Shown: in pieces, positions 46,908 through 55,729 of the stretch
Numbering within the stretch: position 1 is the stretch's first letter
Layout: the number at the start of each line of letters is the position of its first letter
Source of the DNA: Synechococcus sp. PROS-7-1
GTDB lineage: Bacteria; Cyanobacteriota; Cyanobacteriia; PCC-6307; Cyanobiaceae
NCBI RefSeq assembly: GCF_014279795.1
Contig: NZ_CP047945.1
Coordinates: 242,572-306,571, forward strand
Length of the DNA: 64,000 bases
Reading direction: 5' to 3'
Position numbers and translations under genes: made by a program
Notes under the pieces: generated by a model
What the model was told of the DNA's origin: nothing
Seen by the model: the letters and a program-made list of their open reading frames with translations, nothing else
The model's database searches: none

Positions 46908-47080
46908 AACACCACCACTCGGATCGATCACCTTTACCAAGACCCGCACGAGAGCGATCCGCGTCTGGTGCTGCATTACGGCGACCTCACCGACAGCACC
47001 AACCTGATCCGCATCATCCAGCAGGTTCAGCCCGATGAGATTTACAACCTTGGTGCACAAAGCCATGTGGCTGTGAGCTA

Positions 47081-47105
47081 CTGCTTCGCAGAAGCCTGGC
47101 GGCTA
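47081..47105 (+). repeat. Mini hairpin insertion 2 in the gmd remnant
   Basis: A 25-base insertion splits the conserved VAVS-(F/Y)EAPEY codons. It contains the perfect hairpin GCTTC-GCA-GAAGC (47083-47095) and is bracketed by GCTA at 47077-47080 and 47102-47105, as a target-site duplication would be. It resembles in size and form the small dispersed repeats described in Nostoc genomes. Confidence 0.6.
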
Positions 47106-47376
47106 TGAGGCGCCGGAATACACCGCCAATTCCGACGCGCTTGGCACGCTGCGCATCCTGGAAGCGGTGCGGATGCTTGGGCTCACAGCAAAAACCCGGA
47201 TTTATCAGGCCAGCACCAGCGAGCTCTACGGCCTGGTTCAGGAGGTGCCGCAGAAGGAGTTCACACCTTTTTATCCGCGCAGCCCCTACGGCGTGGCTAA
47301 GCTTTACGCTTACTAGATCACGGTGAACTACCGCGAGGCCTACGGGATGTATGCCTGTAACGGCATCCTGTTCAAC

Positions 47377-47865
47377 CTTGTTGAGACTGCTAATAAAGCG
47401 GCCTGCTCGGTTGGCAAATTTTAGCTTGAATTCCACGAGCTTCTGCAAAAAAGTAAAGCCGTATTATCAGGAAAATAAAATAAAAGTATCTATAGATTTT
47501 TGGGTTTAAATGCATATTAAAGTTTCCATGAAAAGCCAGTATCAATGGGAATGTCTAGATCTGGGGTTTTGAATCTGTTGAATTGGTGATTTTGCGGATA
47601 CCCCTGAATTTAAATTGGCTTAGGCAGGACTCGCAATAATCTCGTCGAAGATAAAATTGCAGAGAATTCATAATCCGAATTTCTGATGCTTAAAAATTTT
47701 CTTATTAGCATAAAGTGTTAGTCTCCAAAGCCGCAATAAACTCTATTTTAATAGCGTATCAAATACACTACCTTCGATAAACTAAGCTTAATTATAATAT
47801 TAAGTTTTTTCCATTATTGGCAATCGGGTAGTGCGGGCTGATTAGATTCCCACCGATTGATATTG
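47377..47865. other. AT-rich non-coding gap at the island edge
   Basis: About 490 bases between the gmd remnant and the cytidylyltransferase. Composition changes from G+C-rich to AT-rich right after 47376. All frames are broken by stops and I see no RNA gene or transposase fragment. The only structured site is the hairpin at 47787-47810. Confidence 0.6.
47787..47810 (+). promoter_or_regulatory. CTTAAT-TATAAT-ATTAAG hairpin with T6, terminator or -10 box
   Basis: CTTAAT (47787-47792) and ATTAAG (47799-47804) form an inverted repeat around TATAAT, followed by six T. It could be a weak AT-only terminator. Alternatively TATAAT at 47793-47798 could serve as a -10 box about 65 bases before the cytidylyltransferase start; no good -35 was seen 17 bases upstream. 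Confidence 0.25.
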
Positions 47866-48537
47866 ATGCCTGTGGCATTAGCGCTGATTCCTGCTCGCGG
47901 AGGCTCTAAGGGAATTCCAGGCAAGAATCTCCAGGAGGTGGGGGGCCGTCCGTTGGTAGTTCGCACCATCGATGCCGCGCGGGCCAGTCAAAATGTGAAG
48001 CGAGTTGTCGTCAGCACAGATGATTTCACCATTAGAGCTGCAGCCCTCAAGGCCGGCGCCGAAGTCGTGGAGCGCCCCTCGGGGATCGCTGGGGATGTCG
48101 CCAGTTCTGAATCAGCCCTGCTCCATGCAATCAAGGTGCTCGAACAGCTAGGCCCCATTCCTAATCGCTTGGTCTTCCTGCAATGTACGTCACCATTTAC
48201 CAACGCCTCGCAGATCGACCGAGTGCTGAAGGCCCTAGAAGATCCGGTAATCAACAGCAGTTTTTCCGTTCAGCCCTGGCATGGCTTCCTTTGGAGGGAA
48301 GATGGCCGGGGCATCAACCATGACCCAACACACCCCCGCAAACGCCGCCAGGATCTAGAGCCTTCCTACATAGAAACCGGTGCGATCTATGCGATACGTA
48401 CATCCGCCTTCCGGCAGAGCGGCAGCCGCTTCTGTGCACCTTGGCGGCCCGTAGTGATCGTCGATAGCGGCCCTGAGATTGATACACCTGCCGATTTAGC
48501 TCTTTGTCGTAGTTTAGAGCAAATCCAACACCACTGA
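47866..48537 (+). CDS. Acylneuraminate (nonulosonate) cytidylyltransferase, NeuA-like
   Basis: A 223-residue nucleotidyltransferase that activates a nonulosonic acid (sialic, legionaminic, pseudaminic or KDN type) with CTP. The N terminus LALIPARGGSKGIPGKNLQEVGGRP is the CMP-sialate synthetase signature, distinct from the VPARLASSRLP of kdsB in the same window. VFLQCTSPFT near residues 104-113 and IDTPADLALC near the end also fit. It is shorter than bifunctional NeuA and lacks an O-acetylesterase domain. ATG 47866 is preferred to TTG 47857. It is more G+C-rich than its surroundings. It pairs with the NeuB-like fusion 2.4 kb downstream. Confidence 0.88.
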   Translation: MPVALALIPARGGSKGIPGKNLQEVGGRPLVVRTIDAARASQNVKRVVVSTDDFTIRAAALKAGAEVVERPSGIAGDVASSESALLHAIKVLEQLGPIPNRLVFLQCTSPFTNASQIDRVLKALEDPVINSSFSVQPWHGFLWREDGRGINHDPTHPRKRRQDLEPSYIETGAIYAIRTSAFRQSGSRFCAPWRPVVIVDSGPEIDTPADLALCRSLEQIQHH

Positions 48538-49287
48538 GCAGTAAATGTTTAACCTGAAATTGAGCTCAATCTCGCTTTGAGTTAATAAAAGCTGCCCTGA
48601 TGAAGGGTGGCGGTAGAGGTTTGTTCCGACTCTTTCAAGAAGAATGCGACAACGCTGCTAGTGATTTACGCAAACAATGAATCGGGATTATCCCAAATTG
48701 GCTTGAGCTCGATCACCGGAGCGGAGGAGGCTTAAGGGTTGCAGTTTTCGTAAGCCAAACCTTGCATTTCAATAGAAGACAGGCTCGGGCTGATGTCTAG
48801 AGTTTCCCCTTAGTTATCCCAAGGGCAGTGGACGCGCTGATTCTGGGCCTATCCCTCCCACCTCCCCAAACTGTTGGGTTCGTTTTTGGCATACTCGTTG
48901 CTTGACGCTTTAGGCGATGCTCAATCGCAACGTTTTGATCTGCTCTGCTTTCACAGCTTCCACTGACGCTCCAATTCACCTCATGTCTTGCGGAATGATC
49001 TGCAGATCTTTCACAAGGAAGTCAACTTTGTGAAGATCTTTGCCTAATCCTTCAAAGCTTGTTTATGAGTCACAATCATTGTAAAAAAAATGTTGCAGAG
49101 CTGCAAAAAGTTGTTTAGAGAGCTTTCGAGGATCAACATTACTGATGGCGACATTGCTATTTCTGTCTTTGTTAATCACTTAGGGGGATCGAAACTATCG
49201 GCGGCTTTCATTAGTTGCACGATTCCCTAAAAGAGATTTTCCATTACTACTACTCTCGTTGTTTGAACTCTAGCCTGCTAGGCAATT
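48538..49287. other. Long intergenic region without a credible gene
   Basis: About 750 bases between the cytidylyltransferase and sialidase stop codons, which face each other. The left half is of medium G+C, the right half AT-rich. The palindrome ATTGAGCTCAAT lies at 48559-48570. A 60-codon open frame on the - strand at 48797-48979 has no family character. No transposase motif, tRNA or terminator with a clear U-run was seen; the region may be remnant DNA from past insertions. Confidence 0.55.
49004..49039. repeat. Near-perfect inverted repeat
   Basis: AGATCTTTCACAA (49004-49016) and TTGTGAAGATCT (49028-49039) are inverted copies with one unpaired base and an 11-base loop. It lies about 250 bases beyond the sialidase stop. 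No T-run follows on either strand, so it is not a standard terminator; it may be a decayed mobile-element end or a protein-binding site. Confidence 0.4.
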
Positions 49288-50535
49288 TTATTTATCACTG
49301 CATTCTTTAGATTCAAGAATTGCTGACAGGCTTGTCCTTGAAAAATATACGCCCCAGTTCGAACTATTGCTTTCTCTTCCTTCGTAAAGTACGTATATAT
49401 ATGCTTGGTCTTTATATAGTCCTGAGGCCAAACTAGAGTAACCCGAGCCGCCTTTGTGAATTGAATATTTACATGTCCATGACTTTCCTCCATCTTTCGA
49501 TAGCCATAGTGTCAAATTCTCTCTCCCCCTTACGTCTGATTGTCCACTATTAACTGTTCCGGTGCTGATGACTTTGCTATCTACGTTGCTAAATATTAAG
49601 TAATCTTCTCCTTTGATTGGTAGTCTTATCAATCCACCCATAAGCCCATACTTACTCCCAATAGGGCCATCTGGAATCTCCACTCTTTTCATCGCCTCCC
49701 ATGTGATGCCTTGATCAATGCTCGCAGCCGAAAACCTACCTCCTGCAGTCATATGCTCTCTAGTGTTGTACAACAAAACTCCGTCACCAAGTTCAGCTAT
49801 ACCGCTTTCACCTATGCCTTTTTGATCAAGCATAGCTGAAGAAGTCCAAGTTTCACCTTGATTGTCACTATATAGTGCTAAGCCTGTATGCTCTTTTCGA
49901 TTTTCAGGCAGATTGTTGTTCTCAAGGCCCCATAGCCTAGCTGGAGTGATCAGTCTTCCCTTCATCTTCCCTTGATGAAGTCTTATGCCAGGCTGCATTG
50001 CGGCTATCAGCTCTTCATTCTCTTGATACCCATTGGGCAGAAGTATATTTGCCCTTCGTTTACTCCAATTAATCCCACCGTTTGTTGTTGTGTAAATAGC
50101 TTTATTCTTAGGGCTAAGGTAATAGATTATTCCACATCCGCCATTTATTAAATTCCCCCCACTTGTACTAGCCTGCCTAGACAATTTATCTATTCTTAGA
50201 TTCTTTACCCAGGTTTCTCCACCGTCTGATGAGGTCGCGATTGAGCTGCCATTAGGGCTCCTGGATATAATTAAATTCCCTTTATTGTCCGCTACGATTC
50301 CACCCCATCCTCCTCTCTCTCTCCAGATTTTTTTTGTTTGCAAACTAATATTTTTGCTCTTTTGGATATAGGTTTTTTTGTTTAATTCGCTTGAATATTC
50401 GCTACATGATTGCGGCGGTTTTGCGCTGCAACCAGCGGACACTCCCAAGGCTGAAGCTAGTACTATAAAAATTGGCCTAATTCGCAATGCCACTTTTAGC
50501 CCCCATTCTGTTAAAAGGCTTTTCACTATTAGCAC
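49288..50535 (-). CDS. Lipoprotein sialidase (GH33-type exo-sialidase)
   Basis: A 415-residue protein with a lipoprotein-type signal (VLASALGVSAGC, lipid Cys36) and a six-bladed-propeller sialidase body. Five Asp boxes are visible: SSDGGETW 102-109, TTNGGINW 150-157, SDNQGETW 223-230, SIDQGITW 272-279 and SKDGGKSW 346-353. GH33 active-site blocks follow: QPGIRLHQG with RLITPARLWG, GESGIAELGDGVLLYNTRE (Glu243, Arg259), GRENLTLWLS (Arg338), GYSSLA (nucleophile Tyr366) and VLYEGRE. The usual N-terminal RIP motif with the first Arg is not evident, so activity needs proof. The start is GTG 50535; GTG 50493 gives a more standard signal peptide. It lies between the nonulosonate activation and synthesis genes on the other strand, so it probably acts outside the cell on similar sugars. 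AT-rich. Confidence 0.85.
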   Translation of the reverse strand: MLIVKSLLTEWGLKVALRIRPIFIVLASALGVSAGCSAKPPQSCSEYSSELNKKTYIQKSKNISLQTKKIWRERGGWGGIVADNKGNLIISRSPNGSSIATSSDGGETWVKNLRIDKLSRQASTSGGNLINGGCGIIYYLSPKNKAIYTTTNGGINWSKRRANILLPNGYQENEELIAAMQPGIRLHQGKMKGRLITPARLWGLENNNLPENRKEHTGLALYSDNQGETWTSSAMLDQKGIGESGIAELGDGVLLYNTREHMTAGGRFSAASIDQGITWEAMKRVEIPDGPIGSKYGLMGGLIRLPIKGEDYLIFSNVDSKVISTGTVNSGQSDVRGRENLTLWLSKDGGKSWTCKYSIHKGGSGYSSLASGLYKDQAYIYVLYEGRESNSSNWGVYFSRTSLSAILESKECSDK

Positions 50536-50926
50536 TTTTCCGATCTCTCGTCACTTTGATCTTAGTGATTCCTTTGTTGGCTGCGAAAATTAATTGCATG
50601 TGTCTAAGCCTTTGCTGTTCATTTTGTCGGGTGTTCGTGTAGTTGCCTTGTCTTTGCAGTGATACTTGCGCTCTCCCGCTGTTCGCTCTGTTTCTATTTC
50701 AACGTTGTCTTCTGTCGATTGAAGCTTGATTGTAGTGTTACTGTTTCGCCGCAGTCTTCTTTGTAGTTTGCTTTACACAAATCTTTTTTTGCTTGCCTTT
50801 GGCAGTAATTTGTGTTTCTGACGGCGAATCTGTTGGGCTAGCAAAAGTCGGCTATTAAACCGTCCACCTCTTGGTCTTGCATTGGCTTACTTTGGCTAAG
50901 ACTTATTTCTCTAATACCGTTTCGTT
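50536..50926. other. Divergent intergenic region, presumed promoters for sialidase and NeuB fusion
   Basis: About 390 AT-rich bases between two divergent starts. Promoters for both genes should lie here, but no clear -35/-10 pair, operator repeat or RNA structure could be assigned by eye. T-rich runs occur around 50770-50800. Confidence 0.4.
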
Positions 50927-53188
50927 GTGGCTATAAAGATAAGCATATCATACGCAATCACTTCGTATATAATTTTTGCTGAGGATAGTATTTTATCGGC
51001 CCTCAGCAAGATCACCGCGAACCAGTCGCGGTTGATCTTCGTGGTGTCGGAAGGCGGCATCCTCCAAGGGGTGCTCACTGACGGCGATTTCCGCCGCTGG
51101 GTCGCCAGTTGCGGCGACATCGACCTGAACCGCCCGGTGACAGCGGCGATGAATCCCAACTGCCTCAGCGCTCCGGAGGGGACGTCACCGGCCGAGCTCT
51201 CGGGGCTGCTCACTTCCAAGATCATCGCCCTGCCGCTTCTGGACAGCCACGGCCGCATCGTGGCGGTGGCCCTGCCCGCCACAGATGGCCTGCAATTCGG
51301 CAGCCGCCGCATCGGCGACGGCGAACCGAGCTTCGTGATCGCCGAGATCGGCAACAACCACAACGGCGATATCGGCATCGCCCTTCAGCTGATCGACGCC
51401 GCCCATGCCGCCGGCGCCGACTGCGCCAAGTTCCAGATGCGGGATATGAGCAAGCTGTACAGCAACGCCGGCGACAGCAACGACATGGCGTCCGACCTGG
51501 GGACGCAGTACACCCTGGATTTGCTGGAACGGTTCCAGCTCAGTGACGACGAACTGTTCCGCTGTTTCGACTACGCCGCCGGCAAGGGACTGGTGCCCCT
51601 CTGCACCCCCTGGGATGAAACCAGCTTGGAGAAACTCAACCGCTGGGGCATGGAGGGCTTCAAGGTGGCCTCTGCAGACTTCACCAACCACGCGTTGATT
51701 AGTCAGCTGGCAGCCACGGGCAAACCGCTGATCTGTTCCACTGGTATGGCCACCGAACTGGAGATCCGCTCCGGCATCCGTCACCTGCAGCAGGAGGGGG
51801 CGAATTACGTGCTGCTGCACTGCAATTCCACGTACCCCACACCGTTCAAGGATGTGAATCTTCGCTACCTGGAACGGCTGCGGGAATTGGCGGATGCACC
51901 GGTCGGCTACTCCGGCCATGAACGGGGCATTGAGGTCCCGATCGCCGCGGTGGCGATGGGTGCTGCGGTGATCGAGAAGCACATCACCCTTGACCGTGGC
52001 ATGGAGGGCAACGATCACAAGGTGAGCCTGCTGCAGGAGGAATTCGCCCAGATGATCCAGGGCATCCGCCGGGTGGAAGAATCCATGGGCCAGGGCGGTG
52101 AACGCAGCATCAGCCAGGGCGAGATGATGAACCGCGAGGTGCTGGCCAAAAGCCTGGTTGCCGCCTGCGATATCCCGGCCGGGAGCGAGATCACTGAAGC
52201 GATGGTGCGCATCCAGAGCCCGGGGCAGGGGCTCCAGCCCAACTGGTTGCCTGACCTGCTGGGGCGACGGCTGCCGGTGGCCAAGGCCCAGGGCGAGGTG
52301 TTTTTCCCCTCCGACCTGGAAACTCCCGCGGCGACTCCCCGGACCTACCGCTTCCGCCAACCCTTCGGGTTGCCGGTGAGGTATCACGACATCAAGGTGT
52401 TCTCCAAGGTGAGCAACCTCGATCTGGTGGAGATCCATCTGAGCTACAAGGATCTCGAAGTGGATCTGGATCAGGTGCTGCCGGAGCGCCAGGACATCGG
52501 CCTGGTTGTGCACGCACCGGAATTGTTCGCCGGTGATCACACTCTGGATCTGTGCACCGCCGATGAGGGCTACCGCGTTCACTCCGTCAGGGAACTTCAG
52601 CGGGTAATCGACATCTCAAGAGATCTGCGGGGTCGCTTCCGCTGCCCGGCCCCGGTGCTGCTGGTCACCAACGTCGGGGGCTTCTCCGAACATCGCCACC
52701 TCGATCGCGACGAACGGAAACCCCTGCAGCATCGTCTGATCGAAAGCCTGGGACGGCTGAACTGCGGCGGAGACGTGGAGATCATCCCCCAGACGATGCC
52801 CCCGTTTCCCTGGCATTTCGGTGGGCAGCGCTTTCACAACCTCTTCGTGGATCCCGGCTTCATCCACAGCTTCTGCGAGCAGCAGAGGATGCGGGTCTGC
52901 CTGGATGTGTCGCACTCCAAGCTCGCCTGCAACCATTTGCACCTGCCCTTCCGGGACTTTCTTAATCAGATTCTTCCCTTCACCGCGCACCTGCATCTGG
53001 CGGACGCGCGCGACGTGGATGGCGAGGGGCTTCAGATCCAGGACGGTGAGATCGACTGGGTGCAACTGTTCGAGCAGATCAATCAGCACTGCCCGCAGGC
53101 CTCCTTCATTCCGGAGATCTGGCAGGGCCACAAGAACGGCGGCGAGGGCGCCTGGCTGGCCCTGGAACGCCTGGAAGCCGCTGCATGA
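50927..53188 (+). CDS. CBS-NeuB-SAF-epimerase fusion (nonulosonate synthase)
   Basis: A 753-residue multidomain enzyme. Residues about 17-117 are a CBS pair (ILQGVLTDGDFRRW near 45-58). About 123-395 is the NeuB TIM barrel that condenses a hexose derivative with phosphoenolpyruvate: FVIAEIGNNHNGD (139-148 core), CAKFQMR, PVGYSGHERG and AAVIEKHITLDR. About 403-470 is the SAF/antifreeze-like domain (AKSLVAACDIPAGSEIT, LLGRRLP). About 480-753 is a second barrel like sugar-phosphate isomerases/epimerases (VEIHLSYKD, VCLDVSHSKLACN, HLHLADARDVDGEG). The body is G+C-rich but the first 24 codons and both flanks are AT-rich, and the GTG 50927 start lacks a ribosome site, so the true 5' end is uncertain and may be a recombination joint. 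It supplies the neighbouring cytidylyltransferase. Confidence 0.87.
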   Translation: MAIKISISYAITSYIIFAEDSILSALSKITANQSRLIFVVSEGGILQGVLTDGDFRRWVASCGDIDLNRPVTAAMNPNCLSAPEGTSPAELSGLLTSKIIALPLLDSHGRIVAVALPATDGLQFGSRRIGDGEPSFVIAEIGNNHNGDIGIALQLIDAAHAAGADCAKFQMRDMSKLYSNAGDSNDMASDLGTQYTLDLLERFQLSDDELFRCFDYAAGKGLVPLCTPWDETSLEKLNRWGMEGFKVASADFTNHALISQLAATGKPLICSTGMATELEIRSGIRHLQQEGANYVLLHCNSTYPTPFKDVNLRYLERLRELADAPVGYSGHERGIEVPIAAVAMGAAVIEKHITLDRGMEGNDHKVSLLQEEFAQMIQGIRRVEESMGQGGERSISQGEMMNREVLAKSLVAACDIPAGSEITEAMVRIQSPGQGLQPNWLPDLLGRRLPVAKAQGEVFFPSDLETPAATPRTYRFRQPFGLPVRYHDIKVFSKVSNLDLVEIHLSYKDLEVDLDQVLPERQDIGLVVHAPELFAGDHTLDLCTADEGYRVHSVRELQRVIDISRDLRGRFRCPAPVLLVTNVGGFSEHRHLDRDERKPLQHRLIESLGRLNCGGDVEIIPQTMPPFPWHFGGQRFHNLFVDPGFIHSFCEQQRMRVCLDVSHSKLACNHLHLPFRDFLNQILPFTAHLHLADARDVDGEGLQIQDGEIDWVQLFEQINQHCPQASFIPEIWQGHKNGGEGAWLALERLEAAA

Positions 53189-53249
53189 GTACAATTCAAT
53201 ATTAGGATATTATTTATCTCAAGCTCTTACAAGCATTTAAACACTATCA

Positions 53250-54584
53250 ATGCAAAAGATAATAAATAACATAGGCTGGAATGTTTTTGAGAGATTTTTT
53301 TATGCATTTTGTCAATTTGTGCTTATTACAGTTTTGGCGGCATTTTTGGCAAAAAATGATTATGGCTTATTCCAATATGCATCCAGCTTTGCCTTGATTG
53401 TGTCAACAATCTTTTTATTTGTAGACGATAAGATAATTGCAAAACAATATGCATATCTTGATAGCCAGTCTGTTTTGTTTAATGCACTCTTGGGAAAGAT
53501 ACTCCTTTTACCTTTTTCTTTGTTTTTGCTATTATTAGCCTCTCAGGCATTAAGTAACAGTTCCAAATTTTATATTATTTCAGCATCGTTGACTGGATTT
53601 TACTTTTTGAATACTCTTGTCTTAACTATTAAGCACTATCATGATTACACTTCCAATGTGCGTCAAATCATTCCAGCGATTTTATTTTTTAATTCGATTG
53701 AGCTTACACTAGTTTCTGGTATTGTTTATTTCAAGTGTGATTTATATTTTGTTCCATTCGCGATGATTGCAGCATCTATTGCAAAGCTTATAGTTATAAA
53801 TCCACTTAAATACCCTTCAATTACTCAATCTACGATTAAGAGAGAATCAATTAAATCTATAAAAAAAATTCTTTTTCTAATATTCAGAAATTATAAAATG
53901 AGCTTTACTCTGGCCTTGGCAGCAATTTGTTCGATTATATATGCAAAAGTTGATCAAGTTATGATAGGGAAAATGCTTACCTTCGATGATGTTGCAGTTT
54001 ATAGTATGGCGGTAAATTTTATAGCCTTGACATCTATATTAAACGCACCAGTGCAAGTATCAATTTTTTCAAAAATGCAGAAATTGCATACTACTAATTA
54101 TAAAAAATACGAATACTTCTATTGGAGACTTACAAGTCTATTGGTATTGCTTTATATCTCGATAGCTATTCTCGGCTACAATTTAATACCTATCATGCTT
54201 AATATACTTTTTGGAAGCAAGTATTTGCAATCTGTAGAGATATATAGGTTATTACTAATAGGTTCTTTATTTATTTTTTCAGCTATACCCAGATCCATTC
54301 ACTATACATTGGCAAAGAAAGAACATGTCTTGCTGAAGAGTCAATTCATTTCTGTTATTATCAATATTGGTCTTAACATATTACTAATGCCCTCGTATGG
54401 AATCCTTGGTGCGGCTATTGCAACTGTGATAAGTCAATTCTTAGGCCTTTTAATACTCGATCCTTTTTTCGATTCCGATGGTCTAAAGTCATTGCCTTTC
54501 AGTTCACAACTTAAATCGTATAATCTCATGAATACTTTTATCTGCTTATCAAATTCGGCTAAAGCATATTTAAATAAACTATGA
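53250..54584 (+). CDS. wzx: Wzx-type polysaccharide flippase
   Basis: A 444-residue membrane protein with about 12 hydrophobic helices and almost no large soluble loops, typical of the MOP/PST flippases that turn undecaprenyl-diphosphate repeat units to the periplasm. The N terminus INNIGWNVFERFFYAFCQF and the loop FLAKNDYGLFQYASSF match the family pattern; RSIHYTLAKKEHVLLKSQ is the typical loop before the last helices. It is the first gene of an AT-rich ten-gene operon and overlaps the next gene by 4 bases. Which glycan it moves is inferred from the operon. Confidence 0.88.
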   Translation: MQKIINNIGWNVFERFFYAFCQFVLITVLAAFLAKNDYGLFQYASSFALIVSTIFLFVDDKIIAKQYAYLDSQSVLFNALLGKILLLPFSLFLLLLASQALSNSSKFYIISASLTGFYFLNTLVLTIKHYHDYTSNVRQIIPAILFFNSIELTLVSGIVYFKCDLYFVPFAMIAASIAKLIVINPLKYPSITQSTIKRESIKSIKKILFLIFRNYKMSFTLALAAICSIIYAKVDQVMIGKMLTFDDVAVYSMAVNFIALTSILNAPVQVSIFSKMQKLHTTNYKKYEYFYWRLTSLLVLLYISIAILGYNLIPIMLNILFGSKYLQSVEIYRLLLIGSLFIFSAIPRSIHYTLAKKEHVLLKSQFISVIINIGLNILLMPSYGILGAAIATVISQFLGLLILDPFFDSDGLKSLPFSSQLKSYNLMNTFICLSNSAKAYLNKL

Positions 54585-55729
54585 GCTCTTCTATCAAGAA
54601 ATTTAGTATCACCCGCAGTCGTGATATCAAATTATATATTTTAACTTCAAATTATACTTATTTTAATGCTATTTGCCTTTCTAGCAATCAAAGTGCGGAC
54701 CTTAAAATTTTTATCAACGCCGCAGAAAGTGATCTCAATGTTGATAATTCTGTGGTGATGGCGCTCGACTCAGAATCAGATAAAATAAACCTAAATATTC
54801 CCCCAATTAATAAGTTTAATAAATTCATTGTTGCATTGATATTTATTTTTGCCCGCCAGATTTTTTGCTTATTCTATAGAGAATTGCAGGAACAAATTGA
54901 TTCAGCCCCTAACACCCTGTATGTCTACAGCCCTAACTTTATTTACTTAGGTTTATTTAGGCGAATATTCACCAAAGCAGAATTTTATCTCTTCGAAGAC
55001 GGCTTAAGTTCCTACACTAATATCAATTCGAGCTTGAAATACAGGAACAAGTATTTAAAATTAGCAGATAAATTGTTGTTTAATAAGCACTTATTGAGAC
55101 CGCCTCAAGGTGAATATTTGTGGAGGCCGACCGTAGCAACAAAAAGATCCCACAAGATTATCCAGATTGATTACTGCAAAGAAAATATATTAAAAATGCT
55201 CCTCAATTCTAATAATAGCCAGTCAATTGTTGACAAGGTTTCTCGACAATGCCTATACCTTTCTCAACCTGTAAATACATTACATACTTTGATAAATGGA
55301 AAGACATGTTTGTCAACTGACAAAATTTCAACCTTAATTGAGAGCATTCAATTAACATTTAAAGTTTTTCCTGGTTTGCAATATAGATCGCACCCAAAGG
55401 AAAGGCATAGTCAACACATGTCATATTTTAGATTTATACCAAAACAAGACAGCCCATCAATTTGGGAGAATGAATGCTTCAATCACATAAATGATCAAAG
55501 TATACTTATATGTGTATTCTCATCTGCTGCATTTGTGCCAAAAATAATTTTTGACAAAGAGCCTACTATTATAATGCTTTACAGAATGCTTTTCGAATGC
55601 TTTCCTGAGGCCAGTATGATTTGCAAAAGTATTCGAAATAGTTACAAAAATCCCCTAAAGGTGCTTGAACCCAATAGCTTATCAGAGCTTGTCACTATGC
55701 TAAAAATCATTCAAAAAAATAATTTATGA
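54581..55729 (+). CDS. Putative sialyltransferase-like protein (GT52-type, GT-B)
   Basis: A 382-residue soluble protein with the scattered motifs of bacterial sialyltransferases of the GT52/polysialyltransferase group. LFEDGLSSY at 137-145 is the conserved acidic loop, YLSQP at 226-230 resembles the LGQP strand, RSHPKE at 269-274 is the HP motif that binds CMP, and FSSAAF at 313-318 supplies the Ser pair contacting the CMP phosphate. The order and spacing fit a GT-B fold. The locus also makes a CMP-nonulosonate, the donor such enzymes need. Similarity is by motif only, so the call is probable rather than firm. It overlaps both neighbours by 4 bases. Confidence 0.6.
   Translation: MSSSIKKFSITRSRDIKLYILTSNYTYFNAICLSSNQSADLKIFINAAESDLNVDNSVVMALDSESDKINLNIPPINKFNKFIVALIFIFARQIFCLFYRELQEQIDSAPNTLYVYSPNFIYLGLFRRIFTKAEFYLFEDGLSSYTNINSSLKYRNKYLKLADKLLFNKHLLRPPQGEYLWRPTVATKRSHKIIQIDYCKENILKMLLNSNNSQSIVDKVSRQCLYLSQPVNTLHTLINGKTCLSTDKISTLIESIQLTFKVFPGLQYRSHPKERHSQHMSYFRFIPKQDSPSIWENECFNHINDQSILICVFSSAAFVPKIIFDKEPTIIMLYRMLFECFPEASMICKSIRNSYKNPLKVLEPNSLSELVTMLKIIQKNNL

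Noticed and set aside
48797..48979. 60-codon - strand open frame in the large gap
   Set aside because: No start context, no domain, not distinguishable from chance; transposase origin could not be supported.
51185..52582. 465-codon - strand frame over the NeuB fusion
   Set aside because: Shadow of the G+C-rich NeuB and SAF domains on the + strand.
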